Made by a program: the position numbers and the translations under genes
Shown: piece by piece, positions 43,801 through 52,803 of the stretch
Position numbering within the stretch: the first letter of the stretch is position 1
How the letters are laid out: every line of letters begins with the position of its first letter
The notes under the pieces: model-generated
The model's database searches: none
Told to the model about the DNA's origin: nothing
The model's input: the letters and a program-made list of their open reading frames with translations, nothing else
Source: Vibrio fortis
GTDB lineage: Bacteria; Pseudomonadota; Gammaproteobacteria; Enterobacterales; Vibrionaceae
Direction: 5' to 3'
DNA: 64,000 nt
Assembly: GCF_000695685.1 (NCBI RefSeq)
Contig: NZ_JFFR01000028.1
Location: forward strand, 1 to 64,000

Positions 43801-44737
43801 GAGTGAGAAGAAGAGTGAAGATCAGCTCTTGCAGCGCATGGATGAAGACTCTCCACTGATCTCAGAGCTCGATAGAAAAGTTCATGATGCAATGCCAAAC
43901 CTGACTCTAATGATCAAAGATTTTTGGTTGCAGGGATACAAGGTCGGCAAAGTTGATGTTGAGCTACAGCGTAAAGATGATCGTATTGAATGGAACAAGA
44001 TCCAAGTGCGTAGCGGCAACAATAAAGCGGATCTGAGTGGCTGGTGGGCGTTAACGGATACAAAGAGTCATTCGGCACTGAATGTTGATGTTGAAGGCGA
44101 GAATAATAGTGAGCTGATGGAGCGTTTTGGTATTACTTCTGGTATCCAAAAAGCCCCATTTTCGATGCAAGCCCAACTTGAGTGGGACGGTTCACCGTGG
44201 GGCATTAAGATCGATACGCTGGATGGCAAGGTAGAGACCGAGCTGGGCAAAGGGATTATCTCTGATGTTAGTGGTGCCGCGCGACTGCTTGGCTTGTTTA
44301 GCCTTGATTCGATCATTCGCAAAATGCAGCTCGACTTTTCCGATGTGTTCGACAAAGGCATGGCGTTTAATAGTATTACCGGTACGGGTGAGTTCCAAAA
44401 CGGTATCTTCCTGACCAACGACCTGAGAATGGACGCGGTAGCGGGTGAGATGAAGATAAAAGGTATTGCTAACCTCAATAGTCGTTTAGTTGATGCTGAA
44501 GTGAATTTTACCCCAGACATTACATCAGGCATTCCAGTTTTGACTGCATTTGCTGTAACGCCACAAACTGCGCTCTATGTACTTGCGATTACCACTGTAA
44601 TTTCGCCGGTTGTAGAGGTATTTACCCAAGTGAATTATTCGGTTAAAGGACCGCTTGATTCACCAACCGTGAGTGAGCTTTCGCGGAGTAAAGGTGAATT
44701 CAAGCTGCCAGAAAAACTGAGAGATATGGCTAAATAA
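40862..44737 (+). CDS. yhdP: AsmA/TamB-like envelope protein YhdP
   Basis: 1291 aa, GTG start. One N-terminal inner-membrane anchor (about 10-30, ACLWLVVTLLVALAIAVTTLRVAL) and a long periplasmic repeating beta structure. This is the YhdP member of the AsmA-like group that bridges inner and outer membranes and promotes phospholipid transport in E. coli with TamB and YdbH. The C-terminal AsmA-like region includes GTGEFQNGIFLTNDLRMDAVAGEMKIKGIANL. It starts 10 nt after rng. Confidence 0.93.
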   Translation: MSSSVTQLLRACLWLVVTLLVALAIAVTTLRVALPNLNKYQSEIEQWVNQHSGFEFSIQDVSGFWRNTHPSIALKGVHANLAQAEDVTFSVETVEVEFDLVQSAIQMRPVVADLVMNGMYLDIRSIDLFAARNSADTEKQNTDSSGRVIKELDNLLLKTLVDVTAKDSSLLYRTVSDEERQLDIETLKWQNSGKHHLAEGVVSIKDANLNSLSVSANFIDGGSLTDVTGQFYVSAENISVKPWLTRYMQAESGIETGNVSLNSWLTLKNSKPVDAYVEVLPSELAWNEDGYHELMIESGTFKLTPTDLGWQVNGHSLNLRTDDHAWPELDVAFNWQKGPWQLNVSELDIAALTPLIKLLPDSENSNELVDKLSPGGLVEDIRISMGSDIESLRYSANFSELAMEQWELLPGFSQVSGSVFGSTTEAKASINVIDDVFPYGEVFQAPLNIKQGQVDIVWQQDEKGWKLWSDKVTAATPDLQVLGAFRLDFPNDASPYLSFYGEADAYNVGETWRYLPTLALGQDLTDYLSTAIQAGRSNSVKLLWHGELAQFPYSNNDGIFQIWVGLEDVKFSFDTAWPLITDLQLDLLFENDAMHLDSRSAQLMDVTADRITGRIPYLGEGGHIEIEAKATATGNAVRDYMTASPLVDSVGAALTALQVSGDVYSEFQLDIPFDSSREPRAWGYADLKGNHVQIEAPPMVLENTTGRIEFDNDVVTATGLSAELLTQGISVDFTGQNDGPGYAVGIDVLGDWDVKPLEPYIGEQWLSRLSGHAPWQSNIDIQLNDIGFTYQLDLKSDLTYLASDYPYPLSKSTLEKGTARLQASGNQESITARLQLPNTKYQTEIDITGEVPVLTATNLVLGRGGFKISPVVGHHALIRTDEFNLDDWLEVVMEPVKPSTAVLSQMNTPTIPAPNRITLESKELTLGGIAWNDVEFSARKNKLAWQMQVSSQEVEGDINYLAPYDLTVSLDRLHLFVPGWSEKKSEDQLLQRMDEDSPLISELDRKVHDAMPNLTLMIKDFWLQGYKVGKVDVELQRKDDRIEWNKIQVRSGNNKADLSGWWALTDTKSHSALNVDVEGENNSELMERFGITSGIQKAPFSMQAQLEWDGSPWGIKIDTLDGKVETELGKGIISDVSGAARLLGLFSLDSIIRKMQLDFSDVFDKGMAFNSITGTGEFQNGIFLTNDLRMDAVAGEMKIKGIANLNSRLVDAEVNFTPDITSGIPVLTAFAVTPQTALYVLAITTVISPVVEVFTQVNYSVKGPLDSPTVSELSRSKGEFKLPEKLRDMAK

Positions 44738-44795
44738 AGTCCGAATAACAATAAGTTGTTTGGACTGAGTAAAGGATGAAATAGGAGTAAAACAC

Positions 44796-45608
44796 ATGGA
44801 CAGTGTTGGCTTGATTCAGATGACTTCAGGGCCGAATCCGAGTGAGAACATAGCTTTCCTCACTCAAGAGATAATCAAGTGTAAAGCACATGGCGCCAAG
44901 TGGGTGGTTTGCCCTGAGAATGCCTTGGTGTTTGGTAGTAAGCAAGACTACCACCAACACGCAGAACCATTAGGTCATGGGCCATTGCAAGCGCAGGTGT
45001 GTGAGTTAGCTAAGCAGCACCGTGTGTGGATTGTTATCGGTAGTATGCCTATTAAGACAGATGCTGGTGTTACTACCACCTCGCTGGTGATTGACGACTT
45101 TGGTACTGTTGTTGCTCATTACGATAAGCTGCACATGTTCGATGTCGATGTCGCTGATGCCCACAAATGTTATCGAGAGTCCGATATTTTTACACCAGGT
45201 GATCGCGTGGTCACTACGGAAACACCTTTCGGTCGCTTAGGCTTGAGTATTTGCTATGATGTGCGCTTTCCGCACCTTTATTCTGAATTAAGACATCAGG
45301 GTGCACAAATTATGTTAGTGCCTGCTGCTTTTACTGCGGTAACTGGCGAAGCGCACTGGGAAGCTTTATTGCGCTGCCGTGCGATAGAAACACAATCTTG
45401 GGTCGTCGCAGTTGGGCAGGGAGGCAAACACCCTTGTCAGCGAGAGACTTGGGGACACTCCATGGTGATAGATCCATGGGGGAGAGTGGTCGCTCAACTC
45501 GGCCAAGAGCCGGAAAGTATGGTTGTCGAATTGGATACGACCAGCTGCGAGCCTATTAGACAGAATATGCCGATCGTTCAACACTCTCGATTTACACACC
45601 AATTTTAA
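44796..45608 (+). CDS. Nitrilase-family amidase (probable deaminated-glutathione amidase)
   Basis: 270 aa. The carbon-nitrogen hydrolase triad is visible: Glu41 (CPENALV), Lys111 (YDKLHMF) and Cys153 (LSICYDVRFPHLY). The YDKLHMFDVDV block and the length point to the Nit1/YbeM group, which hydrolyses deaminated glutathione, a metabolite-repair reaction; omega-amidase is the alternative. AGGAG precedes the ATG. It sits between yhdP and tldD with 19 nt to tldD, the usual gammaproteobacterial arrangement. Confidence 0.88.
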   Translation: MDSVGLIQMTSGPNPSENIAFLTQEIIKCKAHGAKWVVCPENALVFGSKQDYHQHAEPLGHGPLQAQVCELAKQHRVWIVIGSMPIKTDAGVTTTSLVIDDFGTVVAHYDKLHMFDVDVADAHKCYRESDIFTPGDRVVTTETPFGRLGLSICYDVRFPHLYSELRHQGAQIMLVPAAFTAVTGEAHWEALLRCRAIETQSWVVAVGQGGKHPCQRETWGHSMVIDPWGRVVAQLGQEPESMVVELDTTSCEPIRQNMPIVQHSRFTHQF

Positions 45609-45627
45609 TTACAAATAAGAGCCATTT

Positions 45628-47073
45628 ATGAGCATCAATCAAATTGAAGAAGCGCTACTTAACCCGACAGGGCTTACGGAGCAAAATATCGCAGATACAT
45701 TGGCGAGCATTGCTACCCGCCAGATTGATTATGCTGATATCTACTTTCAGTCGAGCTGGCATGAATCTCTTGTCCTAGAAGACAGCATCATCAAGGATGG
45801 ATCTTTCAATATCGATTGTGGTGTTGGCGTGCGTGCGGTTGCGGGAGAGAAGACCGGTTTTGCCTACTCAGACCAAATTCAATTAGAAGGTCTTAAGCAG
45901 AGTGCGATTGCGGCTCGTGGTATTGCAAAGCAGGGCCAAAACGGCAAAGTACAAGCGTTCAAGCGCAACATGAACCAAGCTTACTATGATGCAGTAAACC
46001 CGCTAGCAAGCTGGGAAAAGCAGCAGAAAACAGAACTGCTTAAAGCGCTAGATGCTTATATTCGTACCAAAGAACCAATGGTAACAGAGGTATCGATCAG
46101 CCTAAGTGGTGTGCACGAGCAGATGCTAGTAGCTGCAACAGATGGCACCTACGCTGGTGATATTCGCCCATTGGTTCGTCTGTCTATTAGCGTGTTAGCG
46201 CAGAAAGGCGATCGTCGCGAACGAGGCAGTGCTGGTGGCGGTGGTCGTTTTGGTTACGACTTCTTTTTGAGTGATGATAATGGTACTCAAGTGGCGTATC
46301 AATTTGCTGATGAAGCGATTCGTCAGGCTCTTGTTAACCTTGAGGCAGTTGCTGCGCCTGCAGGTGCAATGCCAGTGGTTCTTGGCTCTGGTTGGCCGGG
46401 CGTGCTACTGCACGAAGCGGTAGGCCATGGTCTCGAGGGTGATTTCAACCGCAAAGAGTCTTCAGTTTTCTCTGGAAAAGTTGGCGAACAAGTAACCTCT
46501 AGCCTGTGTACGATTGTTGATGACGGTACATTGACTAATCTACGTGGCTCGCTGAATGTCGATGATGAAGGTGTAAATGGCCAGTACAATACCTTGATTG
46601 AAAACGGCGTGTTAAAAGGTTATATGCAAGATAAGCTCAACGCTCGCCTAATGGGCGTTGCACCGACAGGTAATGGTCGCCGTGAGTCTTACGCTCATCT
46701 TCCAATGCCTCGCATGACGAACACTTACATGCTGCCAGGTGAGCATACACCGGAAGAGATCATCGCAACCGTTGATAAGGGTATTTATGCTCCAAACTTC
46801 GGTGGCGGTCAGGTTGATATTACTTCAGGTAAGTTTGTATTCTCGGCTTCTGAAGCGTACATGATTGAAAACGGCAAAATCACTCACCCAGTGAAGGGCG
46901 CAACATTGATTGGCTCTGGTATCGAAGCGATGCAGCAAGTATCTATGGTCGGTAATGACCTAAGCATTGACCGTGGTGTAGGTGTGTGTGGTAAAGCCGG
47001 TCAAAGTGTACCAGTAGGTGTTGGTCAGCCAACGTTGAAGCTAGACTCACTGACTGTTGGTGGTACTGAGTAA
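45628..47073 (+). CDS. tldD: Metalloprotease TldD
   Basis: 481 aa, one half of the TldD/TldE (PmbA) heterodimeric zinc protease that trims unfolded peptides such as microcin B17 leader and CcdA. The catalytic site HEAVGHGLEGD begins at His262, with Glu263 and His266 as zinc/general-base residues. The C-terminal GSGIEAMQQVSMVGNDLSIDRGVGVCGKAGQSVPVGVGQP segment is diagnostic. The partner gene tldE/pmbA is not in this window. Confidence 0.96.
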   Translation: MSINQIEEALLNPTGLTEQNIADTLASIATRQIDYADIYFQSSWHESLVLEDSIIKDGSFNIDCGVGVRAVAGEKTGFAYSDQIQLEGLKQSAIAARGIAKQGQNGKVQAFKRNMNQAYYDAVNPLASWEKQQKTELLKALDAYIRTKEPMVTEVSISLSGVHEQMLVAATDGTYAGDIRPLVRLSISVLAQKGDRRERGSAGGGGRFGYDFFLSDDNGTQVAYQFADEAIRQALVNLEAVAAPAGAMPVVLGSGWPGVLLHEAVGHGLEGDFNRKESSVFSGKVGEQVTSSLCTIVDDGTLTNLRGSLNVDDEGVNGQYNTLIENGVLKGYMQDKLNARLMGVAPTGNGRRESYAHLPMPRMTNTYMLPGEHTPEEIIATVDKGIYAPNFGGGQVDITSGKFVFSASEAYMIENGKITHPVKGATLIGSGIEAMQQVSMVGNDLSIDRGVGVCGKAGQSVPVGVGQPTLKLDSLTVGGTE

Positions 47074-47096
47074 TCTAGACTCACCTGATGAATAAA

Positions 47097-47127
47097 GAAA
47101 GCGCCTCCTAGTGAGGCGCTTTTTCGT
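47097..47127. terminator. Bidirectional terminator between tldD and the phoH-like gene
   Basis: AAAGCGCCTC / GAGGCGCTTT stem with loop CTAGT and flanking A/T runs, placed between convergent genes. Confidence 0.88.
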
Positions 47128-47148
47128 ATTTGTTAGTAAGGTTTAGAA

Positions 47149-48531
47149 CTACATATTCTCTTCAGCAAACTCAGCCAAACGGCTTCGTACTACGCCATTG
47201 AGGTGAATATTGGCGCTGCCTTCGAAGTCTTTGAAGCGCTCGACCATGTAGGTCAAGCCAGACGTGACTGGTGTTAGGTAGGAAGAGTCGATCTGAGCGA
47301 GGTTACCCGAACAGACAATCTTGGTGCCCTCACCACAGCGAGTAATGATGGTTTTAATCTGCGATGCGGTGAGGTTTTGGCACTCATCAAGCAACACGAA
47401 GGCGTTTTGAATCGAGCGACCACGCATGAAGTTGATGGATTTAAACTGAATGTTGGCTTTGTCACAGATATATTTCATTGAACCTTCGGTGCAGTGATCG
47501 TTTTTGTGCAGTGCCTCCAGGGTATCGGTGACCGCAGCAAGCCACGGTAGCATCTTCTCTTCTTCGGTGCCGGGTAAGAAACCAATAGACTCACCGATGT
47601 CAGGTGTGTTTCGGGTTACGATGATCTTATCGAACTGTTTACGTTCGATGGTTTGTTCAAGTGCAGCAGCCATTGCCAGCAATGTCTTACCGCTACCCGC
47701 AGCTCCTGTGAGTATCACTAAATCAATATCTGGGTCGAGTAGCGCATCAATTGCCATCCCCTGATAGATGTTCTTAGGAGTGATGTCCCATGCACGGCGG
47801 TTCATCAAACGCTCACGACTCATGTCTTGTAGCGTGATGGTTTCAGGTTCTATCTCTGCAACGCGAGCAGCAAAATCACTATCTTCATCAATCACATATT
47901 GATTGATAAAGGTTGGTTCAAATGGACCACGTGCCAAGGTGTGATAGGTTTTTCCACCGAGAGTTCGGCTATCAACGTTATCAATGCCATCCCAGAACGC
48001 GCCCTCGATTGTTTGAAAGCCCTTGGTTAGGTATTGGATATCATCAATCAGCTGGTCTGTCTGATAATCTTCAACAAAGCGTACACCGGCACCTTTGGCA
48101 CGTAGACGCATGTTGATGTCTTTAGTGATGAGCACCACTTCGCGTGGTGCGCGTTTGTTTTGGAGATAGAGCACGGCATTAAGAATGCGATTGTCACCGG
48201 CTTTGTCGTCGGCGAATGCCTTGATGCTCTCTTGCAGCTCATAATCTGCAAGAATTGAAATGCTGCCTGAGGCGCTGCTTAAGTCTTTGGAAAATGGGAT
48301 CCCTTCAGAGATTTGATCCGGGGTTGCGTCTCTGAAGAGGTCTTCTAAAGCGCGAATTGCGATTCTTGCGTCGCGCGCGACATCTCTTTTGCTGTCTTTA
48401 ATTCGGTCGAGTTCCTCAAGAACTGTCATCGGGATAACAACGTCGTGCTCTTGAAATGAAAAAATTGCGAAGGGTTCGTGAAGTAGAATGTTGGTGTCTA
48501 GAACAAATAGTTTCCGATTGGTCTCGCCCAT
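47149..48531 (-). CDS. PIN-PhoH fusion protein (PhoH2/YlaK type)
   Basis: 460 aa. An N-terminal PIN-like ribonuclease domain (about 1-150) keeps acidic residues Asp12 (FVLDTNILLHEP), Glu39/Glu40, Asp113 (GDNRILNAV) and Asp138 (TKDINMRLRAKG). A C-terminal PhoH ATPase follows (Walker A GAAGSGKT at 276-283; LLDECQNLT Walker B). In mycobacteria this PhoH2 architecture is an RNA helicase/RNase and is found as the toxin-like partner of a small antitoxin; here I see no antitoxin gene upstream. AAGGAG precedes the ATG. Most bacteria carry it as a lone gene of unknown role. Confidence 0.88.
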   Translation of the reverse strand: MGETNRKLFVLDTNILLHEPFAIFSFQEHDVVIPMTVLEELDRIKDSKRDVARDARIAIRALEDLFRDATPDQISEGIPFSKDLSSASGSISILADYELQESIKAFADDKAGDNRILNAVLYLQNKRAPREVVLITKDINMRLRAKGAGVRFVEDYQTDQLIDDIQYLTKGFQTIEGAFWDGIDNVDSRTLGGKTYHTLARGPFEPTFINQYVIDEDSDFAARVAEIEPETITLQDMSRERLMNRRAWDITPKNIYQGMAIDALLDPDIDLVILTGAAGSGKTLLAMAAALEQTIERKQFDKIIVTRNTPDIGESIGFLPGTEEEKMLPWLAAVTDTLEALHKNDHCTEGSMKYICDKANIQFKSINFMRGRSIQNAFVLLDECQNLTASQIKTIITRCGEGTKIVCSGNLAQIDSSYLTPVTSGLTYMVERFKDFEGSANIHLNGVVRSRLAEFAEENM

Positions 48532-48997
48532 AGCATCTCCTTGCCAGATACGGCTTCTTGTATCACAGATAAACGTGGATAAAGCCAGCTAGGATCACAG
48601 CCTAATGAGCATGTTAGTTCACAACCTAGCCCAACTTTAGCCAGAGGAATGTCACCATATTGCCGATACTCTAAATATGGTTCATTCATGCAAAAACAGC
48701 AATCTTTGCTCTCTAGAATAGCCATGCTTTTTTGACAGTTTGATTGCACAGACGAAATCGGAAAAAAAGCATGAAATCATCACCTTTTGGCGTGACCTAA
48801 ATCACAGCATCAAGTAAGATTAGCGACCTTTTTCTGCACCATATTCTCAATCAATAGAATCTGATTCGCTTAATTGAAATGTGGCTGCAAACGAAGCATT
48901 TTTAGCTATATTTTTATTCTGGGATTTGCAAAGTCCCGATAAGAAATTGATGGCTGAAATGACCAAATTCCATAGATAAGATTGAGGTAGTCGATTC
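48532..48997. other. 466-bp divergent spacer between phoH-like gene and rapA
   Basis: No convincing gene. The spacer contains a CRP-like site (48791-48806), a TAAGAT hexamer at 48814-48819, a TTGACA at 48734-48739 without a good -10, and a small imperfect hairpin GGGATTTGCAAAGTCCC at 48922-48938. A short minus-strand open frame that overlaps the PhoH start is not supported. Confidence 0.4.
48791..48806. promoter_or_regulatory. Candidate CRP-cAMP site upstream of rapA
   Basis: CGTGA-CCTAAA-TCACA, one base from the TGTGA-N6-TCACA consensus. It lies 192 bp before rapA and 260 bp before the phoH-like gene. Which gene it controls is not clear. Confidence 0.5.
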
Positions 48998-51907
48998 ATG
49001 ACATTTGCTTTGGGGCAGCGCTGGATAAGCGATACGGAGAGCGATTTAGGTTTAGGTACCGTTGTAGCAATGGATGCTCGCACAGTGACACTAATGTTTG
49101 CCGCGTCAGAAGAGAATCGTGTTTACGCACGTACTGATGCTCCCGTAACCCGAGTAACGTTTAATGTTGGCGATGTTATTGAATGTCAGGAAGGCTGGTC
49201 ACTGTCTGTTGAAGAAGTGATTGAAGAGAAAGGCCTGTTTACCTATCTAGGTACTCGTCAAGACACCGAAGAGAGCGGTGTTTCTTTGCGTGAGATCTTC
49301 CTAAGCAACCAGATCCGCTTTAACAAACCTCAAGACAAGCTCTATGCCGGTCAAATTGATCGCATGGACAACTTTGTGCTGCGCTACCGTGCATTGAGCA
49401 ACCAATATCAGCAACACAAGAGCCCTATGCGCGGTCTGTGTGGCATGCGTGCAGGTCTTATCCCTCACCAGCTATACATCGCTCATGAAGTTGGCCGCCG
49501 TCACGCACCTCGCGTTCTGCTTGCTGATGAAGTGGGTCTAGGTAAAACCATTGAAGCAGGTATGATTATCCATCAGCAGGTTCTTTCTGGCCGTGCTGAG
49601 CGTATCCTGATTGTGGTACCAGAAACACTGCAGCATCAGTGGTTGGTAGAAATGATGCGTCGTTTCAACCTGCATTTCTCTATCTTCGATGAAGAGCGCT
49701 GTATTGAGGCCTTCGCAGAATCAGACAACCCATTTGATACTCAGCAATATGTATTGTGTTCACTCGACTTCCTGCGCAAGAGCCGTAAACGCTACGAGCA
49801 AGCTCTGGAAGGTGAGTGGGATCTATTGGTTGTCGATGAAGCGCACCACTTAGAGTGGAGCCAAGACAAACCAAGCCGCCAATACCAAGTGGTAGAGGGC
49901 TTGGCTGAAAATACACCGGGTGTGCTGCTACTGACGGCGACACCTGAACAACTGGGCCGTGAGAGCCACTTTGCTCGTCTACGCCTGCTGGATCCAGATC
50001 GCTTCTATGATTACGACGCATTTGTTGAAGAAGAAGAGCAATACGCGCCTGTTGCAGATGCGGTAACGGCATTGTTCTCTGGTATCAAGCTAGAAGATAG
50101 CCAGAAAAATCAAATCACTGAGCTGCTGTCTGAACAGGACGTTGAGCCGCTATTCCGTGTTATCGAAGGCGATAGCCCAGAAGAAGAGCAGGCGATTGCT
50201 CGCCAAGAGCTGATTGATAACCTAATGGATCGTCACGGTACTGGCCGCGTTCTGTTTAGAAACACTCGTGCTGCGATTAAAGGTTTCCCTAAGCGTAACG
50301 TTCATCTACTGCCAATGGAGATCCCAAGTCAGTACACCACATCAATGCGCGTATCGGGCATGATTGGTGGCAAGATGACACCAGAAGCGCGTGCGATGAA
50401 GATGCTCTATCCAGAAGAGATCTTCCAAGAGTTTGAAGGTGAAGAATCAAGCTGGTGGCAATTCGATTCACGCGTGAATTGGTTGCTAGAAAAGATCCAA
50501 GAGAAGCGTAGCGAGAAGATCCTAGTGATCGCATCTCGTGCTAGTACAGCTCTACAACTTGAGCAGGCACTGCGTGAGCGTGAAGGTATTCGTGCAACGG
50601 TATTCCACGAAGGGATGTCTATCCTAGAGCGTGATAAAGCGGCGGCATACTTTGCTCAAGAAGAGGGCGGTGCTCAGGTTCTGATCTGTAGTGAGATCGG
50701 TTCTGAAGGTCGTAACTTCCAGTTTGCTAACCAATTGGTGATGTTTGACTTACCATTTAACCCAGACTTGCTTGAGCAGCGTATTGGTCGTCTTGATCGT
50801 ATCGGTCAGCAGCGTGATATCGATATCCACGTTCCATACCTGAAAGGTACCTCGCAAGCGATTCTTGCACGTTGGTTTGATGAAGGATTGAATGCGTTTG
50901 GTGAGACGTGTCCAACCGGTCGCACCGTTTACGACAAATACGCAGAAAACCTGATTGAGATGCTAGCATCGGGTAACATTGAACAGCTAGATGAAGTGAT
51001 TGAAGAGTCGGCGAAACTCAACCAAAGCCTTAAAGCAGATCTTGAGAAAGGTCGTGACCGACTGCTTGAGATGCACTCGAACGGCGGTGAGAAAGCAGCT
51101 GAAATCGCTGAGAAAATTGCTTCTACTGATGGCGACACCAACTTGGTGACATTTGCACTTAGCCTATTCGACACCATCGGTCTTAACCAAGATGATAAGG
51201 GTGAAAACGCACTGGTAGTAACGCCATCTGAGCACATGATGGTTCCAAGCTACCCAGGTCTGCCATACGAAGGTGCAACGATCACCTTCGACCGTGATAC
51301 GGCGCTGTCTCGTGAAGATATGAACTTCATCAGCTGGGAGCACCCGATGATTCAAGGTGGTATTGATCTGCTATTGAGTGAAGGCGTGGGTACTTCAGCT
51401 GTGTCACTGTTGAAGAACAAAGCACTACCTGTCGGTACAATTCTTCTAGAGTTGGTTTACCTTGTTGATGCACAGGCGCCTAAGCGCAGCGGTATCAGCC
51501 AGTTCTTACCTAAGACACCGATTCGTCTGATGATGGATGGGCGTGGTAACGATCTCTCTTCACAGGTTGAATTTGAAGGCTTTAACCGTCAATTGAGTCC
51601 TGTGAACCGCCATTTAGCAAGCAAGCTAGTGAACTCGGTGCAAGCGGATATTCATAAGCTGATTGAAGCTGGTGAAGCTCAAGTGCTACCTAAAGTGGAA
51701 GAAGTTCGAGATCAAGCTCAGAAAGAGATGCAGGCGAACCTTAATGGCGAGCTAGAGCGTCTTCAGGCACTGAAAGCGGTGAATCCAAATATTCGTGATG
51801 AAGAGCTGCAAGTGATTGAGACACAAATTGACGAGCTGACGGGGTACATTGCCAAAGCGCAGGTACAGCTTGATTCTCTGCGTTTGATTGTCGTTTCGCA
51901 CAACTAA
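48998..51907 (+). CDS. rapA: RNA polymerase-associated ATPase RapA
   Basis: SWI2/SNF2-family ATPase that binds RNA polymerase and promotes its recycling. 969 aa against 968 in E. coli. N-terminal Tudor-like region (GQRWISDTESDLGLGTV), helicase motif I DEVGLGKT at 177-184, motif II DEAH at about 280, motif VI QRIGRLDRIGQ, then the C-terminal RapA-specific spacer and rapC domains. It ends in a strong terminator, so is monocistronic. Confidence 0.97.
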   Translation: MTFALGQRWISDTESDLGLGTVVAMDARTVTLMFAASEENRVYARTDAPVTRVTFNVGDVIECQEGWSLSVEEVIEEKGLFTYLGTRQDTEESGVSLREIFLSNQIRFNKPQDKLYAGQIDRMDNFVLRYRALSNQYQQHKSPMRGLCGMRAGLIPHQLYIAHEVGRRHAPRVLLADEVGLGKTIEAGMIIHQQVLSGRAERILIVVPETLQHQWLVEMMRRFNLHFSIFDEERCIEAFAESDNPFDTQQYVLCSLDFLRKSRKRYEQALEGEWDLLVVDEAHHLEWSQDKPSRQYQVVEGLAENTPGVLLLTATPEQLGRESHFARLRLLDPDRFYDYDAFVEEEEQYAPVADAVTALFSGIKLEDSQKNQITELLSEQDVEPLFRVIEGDSPEEEQAIARQELIDNLMDRHGTGRVLFRNTRAAIKGFPKRNVHLLPMEIPSQYTTSMRVSGMIGGKMTPEARAMKMLYPEEIFQEFEGEESSWWQFDSRVNWLLEKIQEKRSEKILVIASRASTALQLEQALREREGIRATVFHEGMSILERDKAAAYFAQEEGGAQVLICSEIGSEGRNFQFANQLVMFDLPFNPDLLEQRIGRLDRIGQQRDIDIHVPYLKGTSQAILARWFDEGLNAFGETCPTGRTVYDKYAENLIEMLASGNIEQLDEVIEESAKLNQSLKADLEKGRDRLLEMHSNGGEKAAEIAEKIASTDGDTNLVTFALSLFDTIGLNQDDKGENALVVTPSEHMMVPSYPGLPYEGATITFDRDTALSREDMNFISWEHPMIQGGIDLLLSEGVGTSAVSLLKNKALPVGTILLELVYLVDAQAPKRSGISQFLPKTPIRLMMDGRGNDLSSQVEFEGFNRQLSPVNRHLASKLVNSVQADIHKLIEAGEAQVLPKVEEVRDQAQKEMQANLNGELERLQALKAVNPNIRDEELQVIETQIDELTGYIAKAQVQLDSLRLIVVSHN

Positions 51908-51933
51908 TTCGTTGAACTGAAAAGTATCGATTG

Positions 51934-51962
51934 GGGCCTTCTTTATGAAGGCCCTACTTTTA
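51934..51962 (+). terminator. rapA terminator
   Basis: GGGCCTTC / GAAGGCCC stem with loop TTTAT and a TACTTTTAT tail, 26 nt after the rapA stop. Confidence 0.82.
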
Positions 51963-52030
51963 TCCTGTCGCCCACAGGCACGCTTTTAAATAGGTAGATT
52001 AAATGATGGCGGCACAACAGAAGGCACACT

Positions 52031-52765
52031 ATGGCTTTAATTGAGTACAAGCCACCGACCGATCCTTGGATTGAGGTTGTGTTTGAAGACGCAGATATCT
52101 TAGTGGTCAACAAGCCGTCAGGGTTGCTGTCGGTCCCCGGTCGAGAGCCACAACACTATGACAGTATGTGGAGTCGAGTCGTAAAGGCTTACCCACAGGC
52201 GCAAGCCGTGCATCGCTTGGATATGTCTACCTCAGGGCTAATGTTGTTTGCTAAACACAAGGAGGCTGAGCGTCATTTAAAGAAGCAGTTTCAGTATCGA
52301 TTAACTCATAAGCTTTATTACGCTCGAGTATGGGGAAAAGTAGAGTTAGCAGAGGGAGACGTCGACCTGCCTTTGATTTGCGATTGGCCAAATAGGCCTC
52401 GTCAGAAAGTGTGCTTTGAACACGGAAAGCCTTCTCAAACTCGCTATCAAGTGGCGCAGCGTGAGGAACATACAACCTTGTTACGTTTGTTACCGATCAC
52501 TGGGCGTTCTCATCAATTGCGTGTTCATACTATGGAACTTGGTCACCCGATTGTTGGAGACGAGTTCTACTCAACAGAGCCGGCACTCAGCTACTCGCAG
52601 CGATTAGAGCTTCATGCATGTGAGCTCAGCTTTTATCATCCTGCCAATAACCAACTGTTTACCGCTTTTGTCCCTTGTGATTTTTACTCAGAGGCCAAGC
52701 CACAGATAACTCAACATTTTGATATTGAGTCTGAGTTACCAGACTATAAAAAGCTGAAAGGTTAG
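52031..52765 (+). CDS. rluA: Dual-specificity rRNA/tRNA pseudouridine synthase RluA
   Basis: Makes pseudouridine at 23S rRNA position 746 and tRNA position 32 in E. coli. 244 aa. Catalytic motif HRLDMSTSGL with Asp64, the same number as in E. coli RluA; the LLPITGRSHQLRVHTMELGHPIVGDEFY block is family-specific. No S4 domain is present, which separates it from RluC/RluD. It lies beside rapA, as in E. coli. Confidence 0.95.
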   Translation: MALIEYKPPTDPWIEVVFEDADILVVNKPSGLLSVPGREPQHYDSMWSRVVKAYPQAQAVHRLDMSTSGLMLFAKHKEAERHLKKQFQYRLTHKLYYARVWGKVELAEGDVDLPLICDWPNRPRQKVCFEHGKPSQTRYQVAQREEHTTLLRLLPITGRSHQLRVHTMELGHPIVGDEFYSTEPALSYSQRLELHACELSFYHPANNQLFTAFVPCDFYSEAKPQITQHFDIESELPDYKKLKG

Positions 52766-52803
52766 AATGGGCTGGTAGACGAATGTTGAAACAAGGAAGA
52801 ACA

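Noticed and set aside
48498..48749. 83-codon minus-strand frame upstream of the phoH-like gene
   Set aside because: It overlaps the well-supported PhoH start in another frame, has no clear ribosome site and is Cys-rich without a recognisable pattern. Kept only as a remote antitoxin possibility.
48847..49083. 78-codon minus-strand frame over the rapA start
   Set aside because: It is antisense to the conserved rapA N-terminus and lacks signals.
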